Below are positions 36,301-47,541 of a stretch of DNA of 64,000 bases, one piece after another. This DNA is from Syncephalastrum monosporum B8922. Taxonomy: Eukaryota; Mucoromycota; Mucoromycetes; Mucorales; Syncephalastraceae. Position 1 is the first letter of the stretch, and each line of letters starts with the position of its first letter. Below the pieces are notes generated by a model. The model was not told the origin of the DNA and did not search any database. It saw nothing but the letters and a program-made list of their open reading frames with translations. Position numbers and translations under genes: made by a program. Where the stretch lies: the NCBI GenBank assembly GCA_000697355.1, contig JNEN01001247.1:1-64000 (forward strand). The letters run 5' to 3'.

Positions 36301-37180
36301 GAGGCCGCAGGAACACAAAAACAAGCGTCTGCTGAGTAAGTTTGTCCGCATGCCGTCAAGTGATGTGCACCTTCGGCGGTTCAAGGACTGCTACATCCCG
36401 AGCGAGGCCTGGGCCATTGAGCTGTCGCGCACCCAGATGCTGATCACCTGCCCACGGGGTGTCATGATGGTTGATATGCGGACGGACAAACCGCAGCGTA
36501 AGTGGCCGGCGGCATGAAGCGCCTAAAAGGATGGCTAATATAGGATGTATTTGAAATAGAAATGCTGAACCCGAATGACAAAAGCCTTGCGTTTGTCACG
36601 GACAGCGAAAAACACGAGTCCAGTCTCAATCTACGACCGCCTGTCAAACATATTTCAGTCTTTCGTATACCTTTGGGAGACCATTTTGTTTGCTACGACG
36701 GTAAGAAAAAGAAGGAACGGGGAATGCGTATGGTCTCTAAACATGAAATTATAGAATACGGCTTCTACATCGATGGCAAAGGCAACCGGATGTGTCCCAA
36801 CTTTCTGATCGAGTGGGAAGGCTCGCCCGAGAGCTTTGCCTTTTCGTATCCGTATGCGATTGCGTTCGACTCCTCATTTATCGAAGTTCGTAACGTAGTG
36901 ACTGTAAGTTTAGACAGTATTGTATAAGTGAGATAGCATTCTCATGTTTTTTCTTTCACAGGGTCACTTGGAGCAGGTAATCCAAGGATCCCATATCCGA
37001 TGCATCAACAATGGCCACAAGACAGAAAAGCCATATATTTTTGGCGTCATGACCGACCCAGAGCGACCGACATTCCAGCACACTTTCCAAGTACAGTTTG
37101 TTCCGCATGACACATTTCCCGATCCCTCCACAATTACCATTTCGAACGTTCCTTCGCCATCTCCCACCCCCGCTGCCTAA
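33347..37180 (+). CDS. Rho guanine nucleotide exchange factor (Rom1/2-like)
   Basis: Eight exons: 33347-33877, 33931-34398, 34461-34697, 34758-35919, 35970-36497, 36560-36700, 36755-36903 and 36962-37180, giving 1144 residues. The order is a basic, Pro/Ser-rich N-terminus, a DEP domain (about 140-235, IKRGIEFKNVFDGKDAVDKL), a linker with an Asp run, a DH domain beginning RQETIFELIYTEDNFVKDLE near 387, a PH region with LLLFDHCLVVTK, and a C-terminal citron homology (CNH) domain from about 860. This is the architecture of fungal Rom1/Rom2/Rgf proteins, which load GTP onto Rho1 at the cell surface to drive wall-integrity signalling and glucan synthesis. Partner assignment to Rho1 is inference from the family. 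Confidence 0.95.
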
Positions 37181-37436
37181 ATAAGCATTTGTATATTCTT
37201 GTCTGACATAACAGTACTCTATTCTCTCTTTAATATACTACGTATACATACACACAAGGATTGTATCATTCGATATATCTGTTACATATGGCTCGCCCAA
37301 TCATGCGAATATGCTGTCAGGTTGCACCATCGCTCGCAACGAGTTGCACCATCCCCTGCGAAAATGATTTAAATGCGACCGCCATTTTCCCACTCTCCAC
37401 TGCTTGCTTTCTTTTTGTCCATTTTCTGCGTCCCAG

Positions 37437-38531
37437 ATGTCCACCACGGTTCCTATCCTTGACTTTTCGCAGTACAGGCCGGAGGACCCGGAAGGCAAGG
37501 CATCCACCGATGCCTTTCTAAAGCAGCTTTACGATACGATGCACAATATCGGTTTCTTTTACATCAAAAATCACGGCATTCCTTTGGCAACGCAGGAGGC
37601 TGCGTTCAAGGCCATCCAGTCCTTCTTTGCTCTGCCTGTCGAGGAGAAGCTGAAAATCGAAATGAAAAACTCGCCTCATTTCCGCGGATACAGCCGATTG
37701 GGCGCCGAGACGACCAACTACAAGCAAGACTATCGGTAAACAAGTCAAATTTTCCTCGCTTGATCATGCTGACAAATAGGCAGGGAGCAAATTGACCTAG
37801 GCCGCGAAATGCCAGCCGAGCCCGTTGAAGGCAACCCATTCTATATCCACATGCGAGGGCCCAACCAGTGGCCGGCAGAGCCGGCCCATTTTCAGGAAAC
37901 TGTCCTCGATCTGATGGAATCCATGACCGAGGTCAGCTTGGTACTTCTCCGTGCCATGGCTTCGTGTGTCCCCGAACTCGATGAAGACGACTTCATGAAA
38001 ATGTTTGACAAGGACAAGTACAGTCTGCGCATGAAGTTGGCTCGTTACCCACCCACAGATGCCCAGAACAGCTTGGGCGTTGGCCCTCACAAAGATTATG
38101 GCTTTCTGGCTCTGCTATTGCAGGACCCTGTGGGAGGACTGCAAGTCCAGACCTTGCAGGGTGAGTGGATCGACGTGCAGCCGATCCCGGATACATTTGT
38201 GGTCAACATTGGTGAAATATTTGAGCGCCTGACTCGACGCACGTTTGTGGCGACCACCCATCGTGTCTTGAGCCACCCTACGAAGGAGAGATACTCAATT
38301 CCTATTTTTTTGGCACCCTCGCTCGAAACGCGCATTCCGCAGTTAGCTGTATCTGGTCCGGAGCGTGTTGTCAAGTCGGATGTCAGGGAAGAACAGCTGC
38401 TGCAAAACGAGATCTATGGTCTCAACGAGATCATGGGCTTCTTCCGCAGTCATAAAGAGCCCACGCGGAGATGGTATGCTTTCGACGAGTCTACGCAGCA
38501 GTGGTCGCGTCGCCCTGTAGCCATTCAATAA
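37437..38531 (+). CDS. 2-oxoglutarate/Fe(II) oxygenase, isopenicillin-N-synthase-like
   Basis: Two exons, 37437-37735 and 37784-38531, giving 348 residues. The N-terminal DIOX_N-like part reads VPILDFSQY and HNIGFFYIKNHGI. The jelly-roll core has the iron ligands HKD (GPHKDYGFLALLLQD) and a distal His in TTHRVLSHP, with the 2-oxoglutarate-binding Arg of RYSIPIF downstream. The class hydroxylates, desaturates or cyclises small molecules. In fungi such stand-alone genes often have unknown substrates. The gene lies in tandem 256 bp after the RhoGEF, with no other biosynthetic gene nearby, so a pathway cannot be assigned. Confidence 0.92.
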
Positions 38532-41247
38532 ACATATCCTATCATACAGATCTTTCTTCAACCTTCTATATCCTTTGTCTGACCTCAAACTGCCCAGTGG
38601 CTGCGCGGCTATATATCAAAGAAAAAAGACATAGGATACCAAAACTCCAGTCAGCTTTTCCCTCGTTGTAGTAATAGGATTTTGAGACCGTGCTTGACGA
38701 GAAAATGCGCGTTGCTCCTGTCTTGTCTCCTTTCTTGACTATACTGTAGAGGAATAGCGCAGTCGGTATCAGATTGGTCTTGAGTCATCTACTTGATCTG
38801 ATTATACTATTCATGTAGTTACTAATATCTTGGTTTGGTTTTCATTACGAAACTACATAACTGTCCCAGTGTACTGACTAATGTCATGAGAAAAAAAAAC
38901 TCTTTCTACGGCCCATAGTCAGGTATTTGCATCGAATGATCCGTTGTTGGTACTCGACAGACCATAGCGAAATGGAGCTTTTCTGATTATATGTCCTTCA
39001 CGAGCTCTTTCCAGAAAAAACAAATGACAGTCGCTACATACCAAATACAAGCTGGAAAAGAAAATATATGTGCTTGTCATATCGTGCGTCGGGATACTGG
39101 ATGATAATCGATGACGAAGAAAACGAGTGTAATTGCAGCAATCCGTGTATTCAACTTAATGTTAGTGCAAAGCATGGATCGCATCGTCTCCAGGTTTTGC
39201 ATGCCATGAAAATCACTATGAATCGTCTGAAACAACGGTACAAAGTGCCATATACAATACCTCCCGAACAGCATGCTGTATGCTACTTGCACTTTATCTG
39301 TACATGTCGCTCCTACGCATGCAGACATGGATAAGACGCGTAGCAACGCGAAGTTTATTTTAGGACAATAGAGCCCGGTAGTGAAGGGGTTGTGAATTTC
39401 ATTGCAATGTCTACGTCTTATGTCGCTGCTTCTCCTTAACACTTCTCTTCTATTTTACACTCACGCCCAAAGTCACTGTGATGACATACTTGCTACCTGA
39501 GTATGAAGAAATACTTTATCAGTGAGACGCACCATTGGTTGCAAGTTCTCGAGCAACAGACTACTATTTGGTTGGTTGACGGCTCTGAGATACTCAATCT
39601 AGGGTAAATGATAGATAAAAAGAAAAAAGCTGAATCGATTTTTTAGCATGCACATTAAGCATCTTACCATAAAATGCTCTTACATGTCCTGTGTATGTCT
39701 AAGAAAAAAGTGGGCTTTTTGCACACATACGTCGGGCGCGATGTTCTAGATATTAGGGCGAGAATCGAATATCATGACAGATCGCCTGGGATAACCTGTA
39801 GTACTGATGTTTCTTGCATGATATGGTAAAACAACTCGAAGAGCTGTACCCTTATACGTGCTTGCACAGAAATTAATGAAAGGACTAGGTCTTTCGTCTA
39901 TAGGTATGAGCTACTTGCAGGTCCTTATTGCATTTTTAAACATGAACACAAAAAAAGAGAAGTGAGTGTACGCGATAATAAATCTATGATGCTCGTCGTG
40001 ACACATGTAGTCTTTCTTATCATAAATATGGGTTATGATGCCAGAAAAGCTGTAATACGTTTTCTTGGAATGCTGTGCTCTCAGAGAGCATCCTTTCAAC
40101 ACGAAATAATCGTCGGTACAATCAAATTTTCAACGATTTTGCGCACCGGCAAGAGTTTTGTCGACAGTCATTATCCTCGTTCTGGCAAAACAGTGATAAT
40201 TAATTACAGCAGAGTTAGGAAGCAAATTTCACCAGTGCCATTATGGTACCTACCTCACCCACAATATCATATACATTTCACTGAGGTGTACGTGAGGTAC
40301 TTTCAAAGGTCTACACTCGACCTATTAGCTGCAGAGTACGTTTTCACTGACCTTGTATGCGAGTAATCACTTTTTTCACGAGATATCCAATGTAATGCAG
40401 TCTTGCTTCAGCTTACATGATATGCGCGAAGCACTAGCGCGTGAAAACCGCGCGTGTCCTCTTGCGAATACATATTTTAATATAACTGCACTTTCGTTTT
40501 CCATACTCGTAAATATCCCCGCACTTATACTGTTAATGCGTTTTTTTGACTTGATTTGGTACTTAAATAGAATTATGAGTATGCATAAAATTTGACTTAA
40601 TGAAAACGGATTGGATTATCTATGTTCGTACAGTATGCTGTTGTTACACAAAAAAGGAAAAACACTTACAAAGATGTAGGTTATGATAAACATTTTTTTC
40701 AAAAACTCTTTAAACGTATACATGCATTGTAGATAATGCCGCTGATGCTTTATCATAGCAGAGGTATTTGTTTGTGATACGAGGCACGATATTTTTAATC
40801 AATCCCCTACCGACAAGGCCGTAGTGATTAGTGTAGCACACAATCTTCTGTAAAGTATTACGTGCTCGGTACGTCTGCAAGCTGTTTATCAGGACATATA
40901 TCCCTCATGTCAATATGAACATTTTACTATAAAGTGCGATGCTCGGCATAAATGAGCATGTGTGGAGCTCAAATTTTTACATTAGTCCTCTTTCGACGCG
41001 TGACAAAAAAAGGGGTGCCACAACAAAAATATGCTTACCACCCCTTTCGTTACGCGTGGCTTCTGCATGGCACCAAGTGACGGCTGCATGTGATGACAGA
41101 GATGTAAAGGAATATCTGTCTATAGATTTATGAATATCGCTGAAGGGAGGGACGGTTGGAATGATGGGGTGGGAGACGAATGATATAAAAGAGGACATCA
41201 TGTCAACGATTTTTTGGTATCAATCAACAACTATCAAATCAATAACA
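38532..41247. other. 2.7-kb AT-rich intergenic region
   Basis: Several ORFs of 60-134 codons overlap on both strands, with no recognisable domain and AT-biased composition. The largest (39962-40366, +) does not look like a gene. No tRNA or rRNA recognised. Confidence 0.5.
41184..41190 (+). promoter_or_regulatory. TATA box of the small secreted protein gene
   Basis: TATAAAA, 58 bp upstream of the ATG at 41248, followed by an A/C-rich leader with CAACAA repeats. A strong TATA and a short leader suggest a highly or inducibly expressed gene. Confidence 0.6.
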
Positions 41248-41539
41248 ATGCAGCTCACTCAGTTCTTCGCTCTCTTCGCTCTCTTCGCCACCGTTGCTTT
41301 CGCCGACTCTGCCTTCGAGGGTGATAACACCGCCATTGGTGACACCAGCGGTCTGGTAAGTGATCGTGATTGATATCCATGCAACTGTAGTGTTTGCGGG
41401 TGGCTGACTTCTCTTTATTTATTTCGCTTAACAGTTGAACAACGTCCTTGCCAAGGGTCTCCTGAACGACAACTCGCAGAAGCAGTCCACTAAGGGCGAG
41501 TCTAGCCACCGCTACTACCGCCACCACCGCTGGGATTAA
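41248..41539 (+). CDS. Small secreted protein, His/Arg/Tyr tail
   Basis: Two exons, 41248-41355 and 41435-41539, giving 70 residues. Residues 1-19 (MQLTQFFALFALFATVAFA) are a clear signal peptide with an Ala-x-Ala-like cleavage site before Asp20. The ~51-residue mature peptide has no Cys. It holds an acidic start (DSAFEGDNTA), a short amphipathic-looking stretch (LLNNVLAKGLL), a Ser/Gln/Lys region and a C-terminus HRYYRHHRWD. A TATA box and good splice signals (GTAAGT...AACAG) support a real gene. The family is not recognised. The tail resembles histidine-rich metal-binding or antimicrobial peptides only in composition. Confidence 0.82.
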
Positions 41540-42115
41540 ATGCACGCAATCCATCATATGCGTAGTGTAGTTTGAATACCATGGGCTCGTTTTCCATGTA
41601 GCTACTCTTTGGATCCCCGTATATGGCCTTTAATAGAAATAATACTTATTTCATCATATAATCTGCGTGTCGTTCACAAGCTCATGAAGGGAAGGCGGCT
41701 GCCTTTCAGCGGTGTGTTACTGATCACTATCAAGTTTATCGAAAGACCTTGGAATCTATGGTGTAGAGATTACATTTTCCATAAGTGTTAGGTGGGGTAC
41801 TTTTGGTATCAGTTCCTATAACTGGCCCCGCATTTGTGTTTTTACGTTTGCACCGTTAGGTCACAACGGAATTTGAAGGCCGATGACAAAACTCCATTCT
41901 ATAGAACGCCCACCGAACGAACAGGAACGCGATATAGTCTGTCAGAGCATACCATCCGGATTACAGATATACTTCGTACGAAATGTCAAACGAGAGTAGA
42001 AAAAAGGGCGTGATGGGCTTCTCATTGGATGGGAACGCCCTCTTCCTTTTTTGATTCGGGTGGGTGTCACCATGCAAGTCTCTCTTTTCTTCGTTGGTCA
42101 TATCTATTTTCCACC
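41540..42115. other. Intergenic, nothing recognised
   Basis: 3' region of the secreted-protein gene and promoter of the CAP59-type gene. No other gene seen. Confidence 0.65.
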
Positions 42116-43332
42116 ATGTGGATGCGTACACGGAGGCTTCAGCTGCTAGCATTCATTCTGCTATGCAGTACGGTGCTCCTACTTTGCTTTCCTCTCTATA
42201 GCCAACGAAGCCTGTTTGCACCGCCCGTATCAGGGTAACGGTTACCGAGAAAATGTGTCGTATGCACGTGCCAACAAATACCAATAGGCTTTCTGACGAT
42301 GGCACCTACCGGCCCTCTCTTTTTATCGCTGCCAATTTGCACAACAACCAGGAGATCCTGGAACACTGGATGACCCAGGCTGAGCGTGTAGCTCATTGGG
42401 TGGGCACCGATCGTGCTTACATTTCAGTATATGAGAGCGGTAAGCTTTGAATCGAGCATCCTTTGAGAATGAAGAGAAGCTGATTGCTTGTTCTATAGGC
42501 AGCAGTGATGAGACGCCCCAGATGCTTGAGCTCTGGAAGGAAAAGCTCGAAGCTGCTGGTATTCGACACACGATTGTGACGCACGGGACAGGGTTCGATG
42601 GCTCGCTTGGGCGCATGACCAACTTGGCCAAGTTCCGGAATGAGGCGCTGGCGCCTCTCACCGCAGAATATGAAAAAATCTTGTTCCTCAATGACGTGGT
42701 ATACGACCTGTCAGACGCGATCACGCTGATCAACACCAAGGGAGGAAAATACGACGCTGCGTGCGCCATGGACTTCTTTGGCCAGTTCTATGATGTCTTT
42801 GCCACGCGCGAGATCACAGGCAAACCGGTCGGGTCGGGTAACTATCCGTATTTTGAAGATCCGGGTAGTCGCAAGCTATTAAGGGCAGGTGATCCCGTTC
42901 CTGTATTCAGTTGCTGGAACGGCATGGTTGCCCTGAACTCTGCACCCTTCCTCCAAGTACGTACATAGGCTCATCATATCGAAGGTGGACTCTAAGAAAT
43001 CTATGTAGGGCCACGTCTCGTTCCGACCGCTGGTACCCAACGATGACTCTGCACCTCTCGAGGCATCCGAGTGCTGTCTCGTCTTTGTCGATTTCCGCCA
43101 GCTACATTATACCCGTATATTTATCAACCCCCGTGTCAAAGTGGGATACGACGCTTTCCACTATTGGTATGCGCGCTACATTTTGCCTCTCTGGAATCCT
43201 TTCTTGTTGATGACCAATACACCTGCCCAAGAGAGGACATCTGCTCAAGAGGCCGAATGGAACTATCGTCTATCCAAGATTTACGAGCTCAATGTACCAG
43301 AAACAGACGCGCCCTGCTTTGCCATGCATTAG
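42116..43332 (+). CDS. CAP59/CMT1-type mannosyltransferase
   Basis: Four exons: 42116-42234, 42288-42439, 42499-42956 and 43009-43332, giving 350 residues. It is a type II membrane protein: a short basic cytoplasmic start (MWMRTRR) then a hydrophobic anchor (LLAFILLCSTVLLLCF). The lumenal domain carries the CAP59 family blocks FIAANLHNN, ISVYESGSSDETP, LNDVVYDLSDAI, ACAMDFFGQFYDVFATRE and NPRVKVGYDAF. Related proteins in Cryptococcus (Cap59, Cmt1) act in capsule or cell-surface mannan synthesis; Cmt1 is an α-1,3-mannosyltransferase. In this fungus a role in Golgi mannan or glycan elongation is likely but inferred. Confidence 0.93.
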
Positions 43333-44601
43333 GCATCTTAGTTGTTGGACTCACCCTAATAATATTTGTTCGTATCACCAGCTTAGTCCATCAAACACGG
43401 ACACCAGCTGCACAAACATTTGCGGAACAGCCTGCCATGAGTTCAGTAGGGGGAGTTTATACTCTATAAGGCCAGGGTACGACAAAGGCTGATACATGCA
43501 AACCTTGTCGTTTATCCTTCTCGACGTCATGATTTCAGCTCTCGTCATACTATATATTGGCGCTTAAGCTGTACGCTTTCTCAATGCGTCTTCTGCGGAA
43601 GTGGTCTCAGATATCAAGAGTCTTATCTGCCGTCTCAATATCTCTATAAATGGCATTCGCGAAACCAAGAGAAAAAACTCATACAATCATCTCGCCCATA
43701 TCAATTGAAAACAAACCGCTAGCGAGCAGGGTGCTGGTTGCATATTGATCCGAAAAAGGAACAGAGATAGTGCAGTATATGACCTGATAACAGGACGATG
43801 GATACTTTGCTCGGCTGGGCAAGGGTTCGACACCTGTGTTGCGTGTGGTGTTGCTTACGAAAGAAAAATTGGTTTACTATGCAAACAGATGTATGCCATC
43901 ATTTTTCATGTAGCACAGATCACCTGGGTCATGCTATGAATGTAAACAGCTCCTTCCGAAAAAATGATACGCCCCCTTGTCTATGCATCAGCACGACGTA
44001 TTCGACTCTGGCAAAATGCTTTATAATACTGCTTTCAAAAGGAGATTTCTGTATCAAAAGGAGAATGCATAAATGTTTATCCCTGCCCCGCCGATAGATA
44101 GCACTCCTTGTCGCGTGGCATCCCGTGCTTTAGACATCGTCTGTGCATACATCCGCGCTCGTTCGTCGCCGCGCTTTTTCTTTTCCCGCTCCTCTGTTTG
44201 GAAAGTCGCACGCGGTAGACCGTCGATCTCCCTTTCGTCTCCTCTCCAGTTGTTGACATATCACAGGTGAGAAGAGACTATGCGCCATTTACATTACAAT
44301 TTCTTATCAATCTTTTTTCTACGATGGACACATAAACAGGTTAATCTAAACAGAAGAAGGAGCATCTGAGCGGTAAAAGAAAAAAAATCATATTCAGGAC
44401 ATGAGAATAAGGAACAAAGGCACAAACCCCAAAAAAAGAAACTGAACGATGGACGCATTTGATTGCCTGAGTTCGTCAGAGTCCGCCTTCCTTTTTCTTT
44501 TTTTTTGTTTCCTTTATAATTAGCCTTTTTATTTGCCTATATTACTACTGTTGTTTGGTTGAACCGTGCATGTAAGAAGACGAAGTCGTCATTTACATGC
44601 G
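43333..44601. other. Intergenic, nothing recognised
   Basis: Short overlapping ORFs only. T/C-rich tracts near 44490-44520 precede the CYSTM gene. Confidence 0.6.
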
Positions 44602-45095
44602 ATGGAATGGGATCAGAAGAAATCGCGGCCAACTTCAGCGCCGGTGTTGCCACCGCCTCCATGTTACAATGACCATCACCAAGACACGGAGCCATACTTG
44701 ACTTCGCCTCCTCCTCCTGCATATCAGCCCACTTCATACAACTGCCATACGACACCAGCTGCAGCAGCTGCTGAATCCTCTTCCTCTTCCTATTCCTTTC
44801 GCCAACCCTCCTCTATAAATGGTATGGGTGCTATTGGTATTCTACCTGCGGGCCTTCTGGCATACTCACGCTCAACTACCTGTAGTATATTATTATCAAC
44901 CTACGCCTCCTCCACAGACCGTCGTCATCCACCAGACTCCATCCCGTTCAAACGACGCCTGCTGCTGGGGCTGGTGAGTCATATATTTTATATACATATA
45001 TACATATATATATATATATCTATCTTCATGTCTTAACTGTGTCTTACAGCTTGGCTGCCCTCTGTCTCTGCTTTGCCCTCGAGGAATGCTGCTAA
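44602..45095 (+). CDS. CYSTM-domain tail-anchored protein
   Basis: Three exons: 44602-44821, 44886-44973 and 45050-45095, giving 117 residues. The first ~90 residues are Pro/Tyr/Ser/Gln rich (APVLPPPPCY, SPPPPAYQPT, YYYQPTPPPQTVV). The C-terminus formed by exons 2 and 3 is NDACCWGCLAALCLCFALEECC, a typical CYSTM module: a Cys-rich single membrane segment ending in Glu/Cys. CYSTM proteins occur in fungi and plants and are linked to stress tolerance and plasma-membrane association. Intron 2 contains an (AT)n run. Another in-frame ATG at 44566 would add 12 basic residues. Convergent with APN2. Confidence 0.87.
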
Positions 45096-45281
45096 GATAC
45101 CCCCCCTCCTCCAAACTTTGTGATTTCTGAATTTTAGTCTTGTTCTATGCAATTCCTTTCACGTGACATAGAGATACTCAAAGCGATGCACATGCGCTTC
45201 TTCATAGACACTCATGCAACCCCCCCCCACACCGCCATTATAAAACGTTCCCATAGACATCCTTTGAGACAAGCCTTTAGT

Positions 45282-47393
45282 TTAATGTTTCCATTGAAAG
45301 AAGTTGCACCGGAATTCACCACTGGGATCGTCTTGGGGCCCCATAGGCCTATGATACATAGCCATGAGCATTCAGCTAGCAGCGAGAGAGAGAGAGAGAG
45401 AGAGAAGACACTAAGGAAAGGAAACGCCACTTGCCTTGCGCATACATAGAAATGCCGTCCCTGATTTGGCCCTTTTTTCGTCACAGTCTGCTCTTTGCAA
45501 GGCTCCTTATGTACCGTGCAACAGGGTACCGGTTTGGGCTTGAACAATGTAGACCAATGCTGACGTGTCTTTTCCTTTTTTTCGGGCGGCACGGCTATCG
45601 CTTCGAACGCTTCTATCTGTTGCTGTATTATCTGCGGGTCATTATCCCACTCTTCTTCTTGTTTCGCAGGCGAAGGAGACTCAGCCCGAGTGAAAAAGCT
45701 CGACAGGGTGGATGTGGCGCTTTTCTTCCGTTTCGTAGTCGTCGACGACGAAGAGGATGACGCTGGTGACGAAGGTCGCTTGCCCGTTAGGTTCGTCTTG
45801 GATATTGCCGGCTGCGCTGCGTTCGGCTTGCTGGTGTCGATAGTAGCTGTAGTAGCATTAGTAGCTGTAGTAGTGGTAGTGGTAGTGGTAGTGGTGGTGG
45901 CGGAAAATGATGACGATGTGGCAGGACCACTCGTTGTAATCGCAGCCGTGGATGGCTTGGTCGTGGACGTTTTGGCAGAAAACCACGAGGACAATTTTTT
46001 TTGCTTATCTGAAAACTCCTCAAAGTTACTGGCCAAAATGGCTGAGGGTTCAACCGTGGCTGGTTTCATGTAATCCGCCAGTCGCCCTCGTTGGGGCAGT
46101 TCGTCATGGAATTCGGCATATGCCGGACAGTGATCGGAACCCATGATGTCTGGTAGAATATCGGCATGGCTGAACCAAGGTTTCAGGCCTTCCGATGCCA
46201 GGACATAGTCGATCCGCGTGCCTGATTAAAAAAAAAAAAAAAGGGGGGGACAGGAGCCGGGGTGTGTGTGTGTGTGTGTGTGTGCGTGTGTGTGCGTGTA
46301 CATCCATTTAGAGTAGTCCTAGCACGTTCCTTTCCTTAACGTTCACCTACCGAAATTAGCCGGGCTAAAAAGGCCAGAAAGGAAAAGAGAACATGATGAC
46401 TATGTCATGCAGTGCAGCCATAAAAGAAAGTAGAACGGGATGAAAATCTTACCGACAATTAAGTTTCGTGTTCCAGCCTACCCCATAAGTCAGGAACAAG
46501 ATGGATATGCTATTCTAGCGAAGACACAAGAAATATATATATATATATATATATAGGACTTACAAGTAAACATGCCCTTCCGGCCCGGATGATAAGCACG
46601 GCAGAGATCGACAAGGGGACCCTTGGGAGTTATGATCTCATCTACCCAACGTCGATGGGGCAGATCCTTAAAATCCGTGATACGATGCTCTTTTAAGCTC
46701 TGTTTCGGGTCGCAGTGGTCGATCTCCTCGTGCACGGCGTTGATATCGCCGACAAGGACAACCTGGCGCCCTTGTTTCAGATAATCGTCGATTCGCTTCC
46801 GCACCGTGTGGTGGTAGTCCATCTTGTAATCGCGTCGTGCTTCACCCGCGTCGTTGGGAAAGTAGATGTTGAAGAGAATAAAAGCAGAGAAGTCCATGAT
46901 GATGCAGCGGCCCTCGGCATCCAGCGCGCTTGGGTCGGTGGAAAGTCCTTCGAGGAACGACAGGAGCTCAGGATCGTCGTGTATCTTCTGCCCTTTGCCG
47001 GTGATGCCTTCTTCCGTCCACTTTGGCACGAGGGGCTGTTTGACATAGACAGCCACGCCCGAGTAGCCGTGTTTGGTCTTGGCAAAGGAAAAATAGCCGT
47101 CATAGCCCGGTACACGCGCCATGTCGTGCGTCATTTTCGATCGCTGCGTCTTGATCTCCTGGAGACTATCAAGACATGAGATCAGGATCCGGTCGAGCCG
47201 CTCGCTTTGTGCGCTTGCCAGATAATATCCGCGTCGAGCGTGTCGAGGAGGGTCTAAGTGGGATCGTAAGTGAGACCTCCAGTGAGATCGTTCTATTCGG
47301 CGTCGATGTTACTTTATACGACTTGGTTTGTGACCAAGGATAGTACTGCAGTGTTGTAGCAAGTCCATTAATGTTCCATGTCAATATACGCAT
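45282..47393 (-). CDS. APN2: AP endonuclease 2 (Apn2/APEX2)
   Basis: Seven exons: 47313-47393, 47219-47253, 46564-47165, 46453-46477, 46351-46364, 45435-46221 and 45282-45348, giving 536 residues. The exonuclease-endonuclease-phosphatase fold shows MRILTWNINGL, DIICLQEIKT (metal-binding Glu), HGYSGVAVY, VLVGDINAVH, RPANFGTRIDYVL and IMGSDHCPAY. A PIP box QKKLSSWF (about 326-333) and a second LSSFF motif suggest PCNA binding. The C-terminal GRF zinc finger (CCTVHKEPC ... GRHFYVCARP ... CNFFQWKH) is completed by the last exon. The enzyme cuts DNA at abasic sites and trims 3' ends in base-excision repair. Introns 2 and 6 need GC donors. Exons of 14 and 25 nt occur in tandem. Confidence 0.95.
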
Positions 47394-47541
47394 CGCGTCA
47401 GAGATAATAATGATAAAAGGGAATCGGGACCCAGCGGCATAGCAGGTGAACCGGAGCTCCAATCACACACACAGGCAGAACACGTCCTCCTCTTGCCCCT
47501 CCGTCCTTTTCGCGGGATACGCACACACAAACATACGACCT
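47394..47541. promoter_or_regulatory. Divergent promoter, APN2 / CSN5
   Basis: 148 bp between the two start codons must hold both promoters. No TATA box is evident; there are CACACAC runs on the CSN5 side. Confidence 0.6.

Noticed and set aside
38747..38830. tRNA-like or snRNA-like start (AGCGCAGTCGGTATC)
   Set aside because: No T-arm or acceptor pairing could be found, and no snRNA core follows.
39962..40366. 134-codon plus-strand ORF in the AT-rich gap
   Set aside because: AT-driven composition (Ile/Tyr/Phe/Lys), overlaps another ORF, no recognisable motif.
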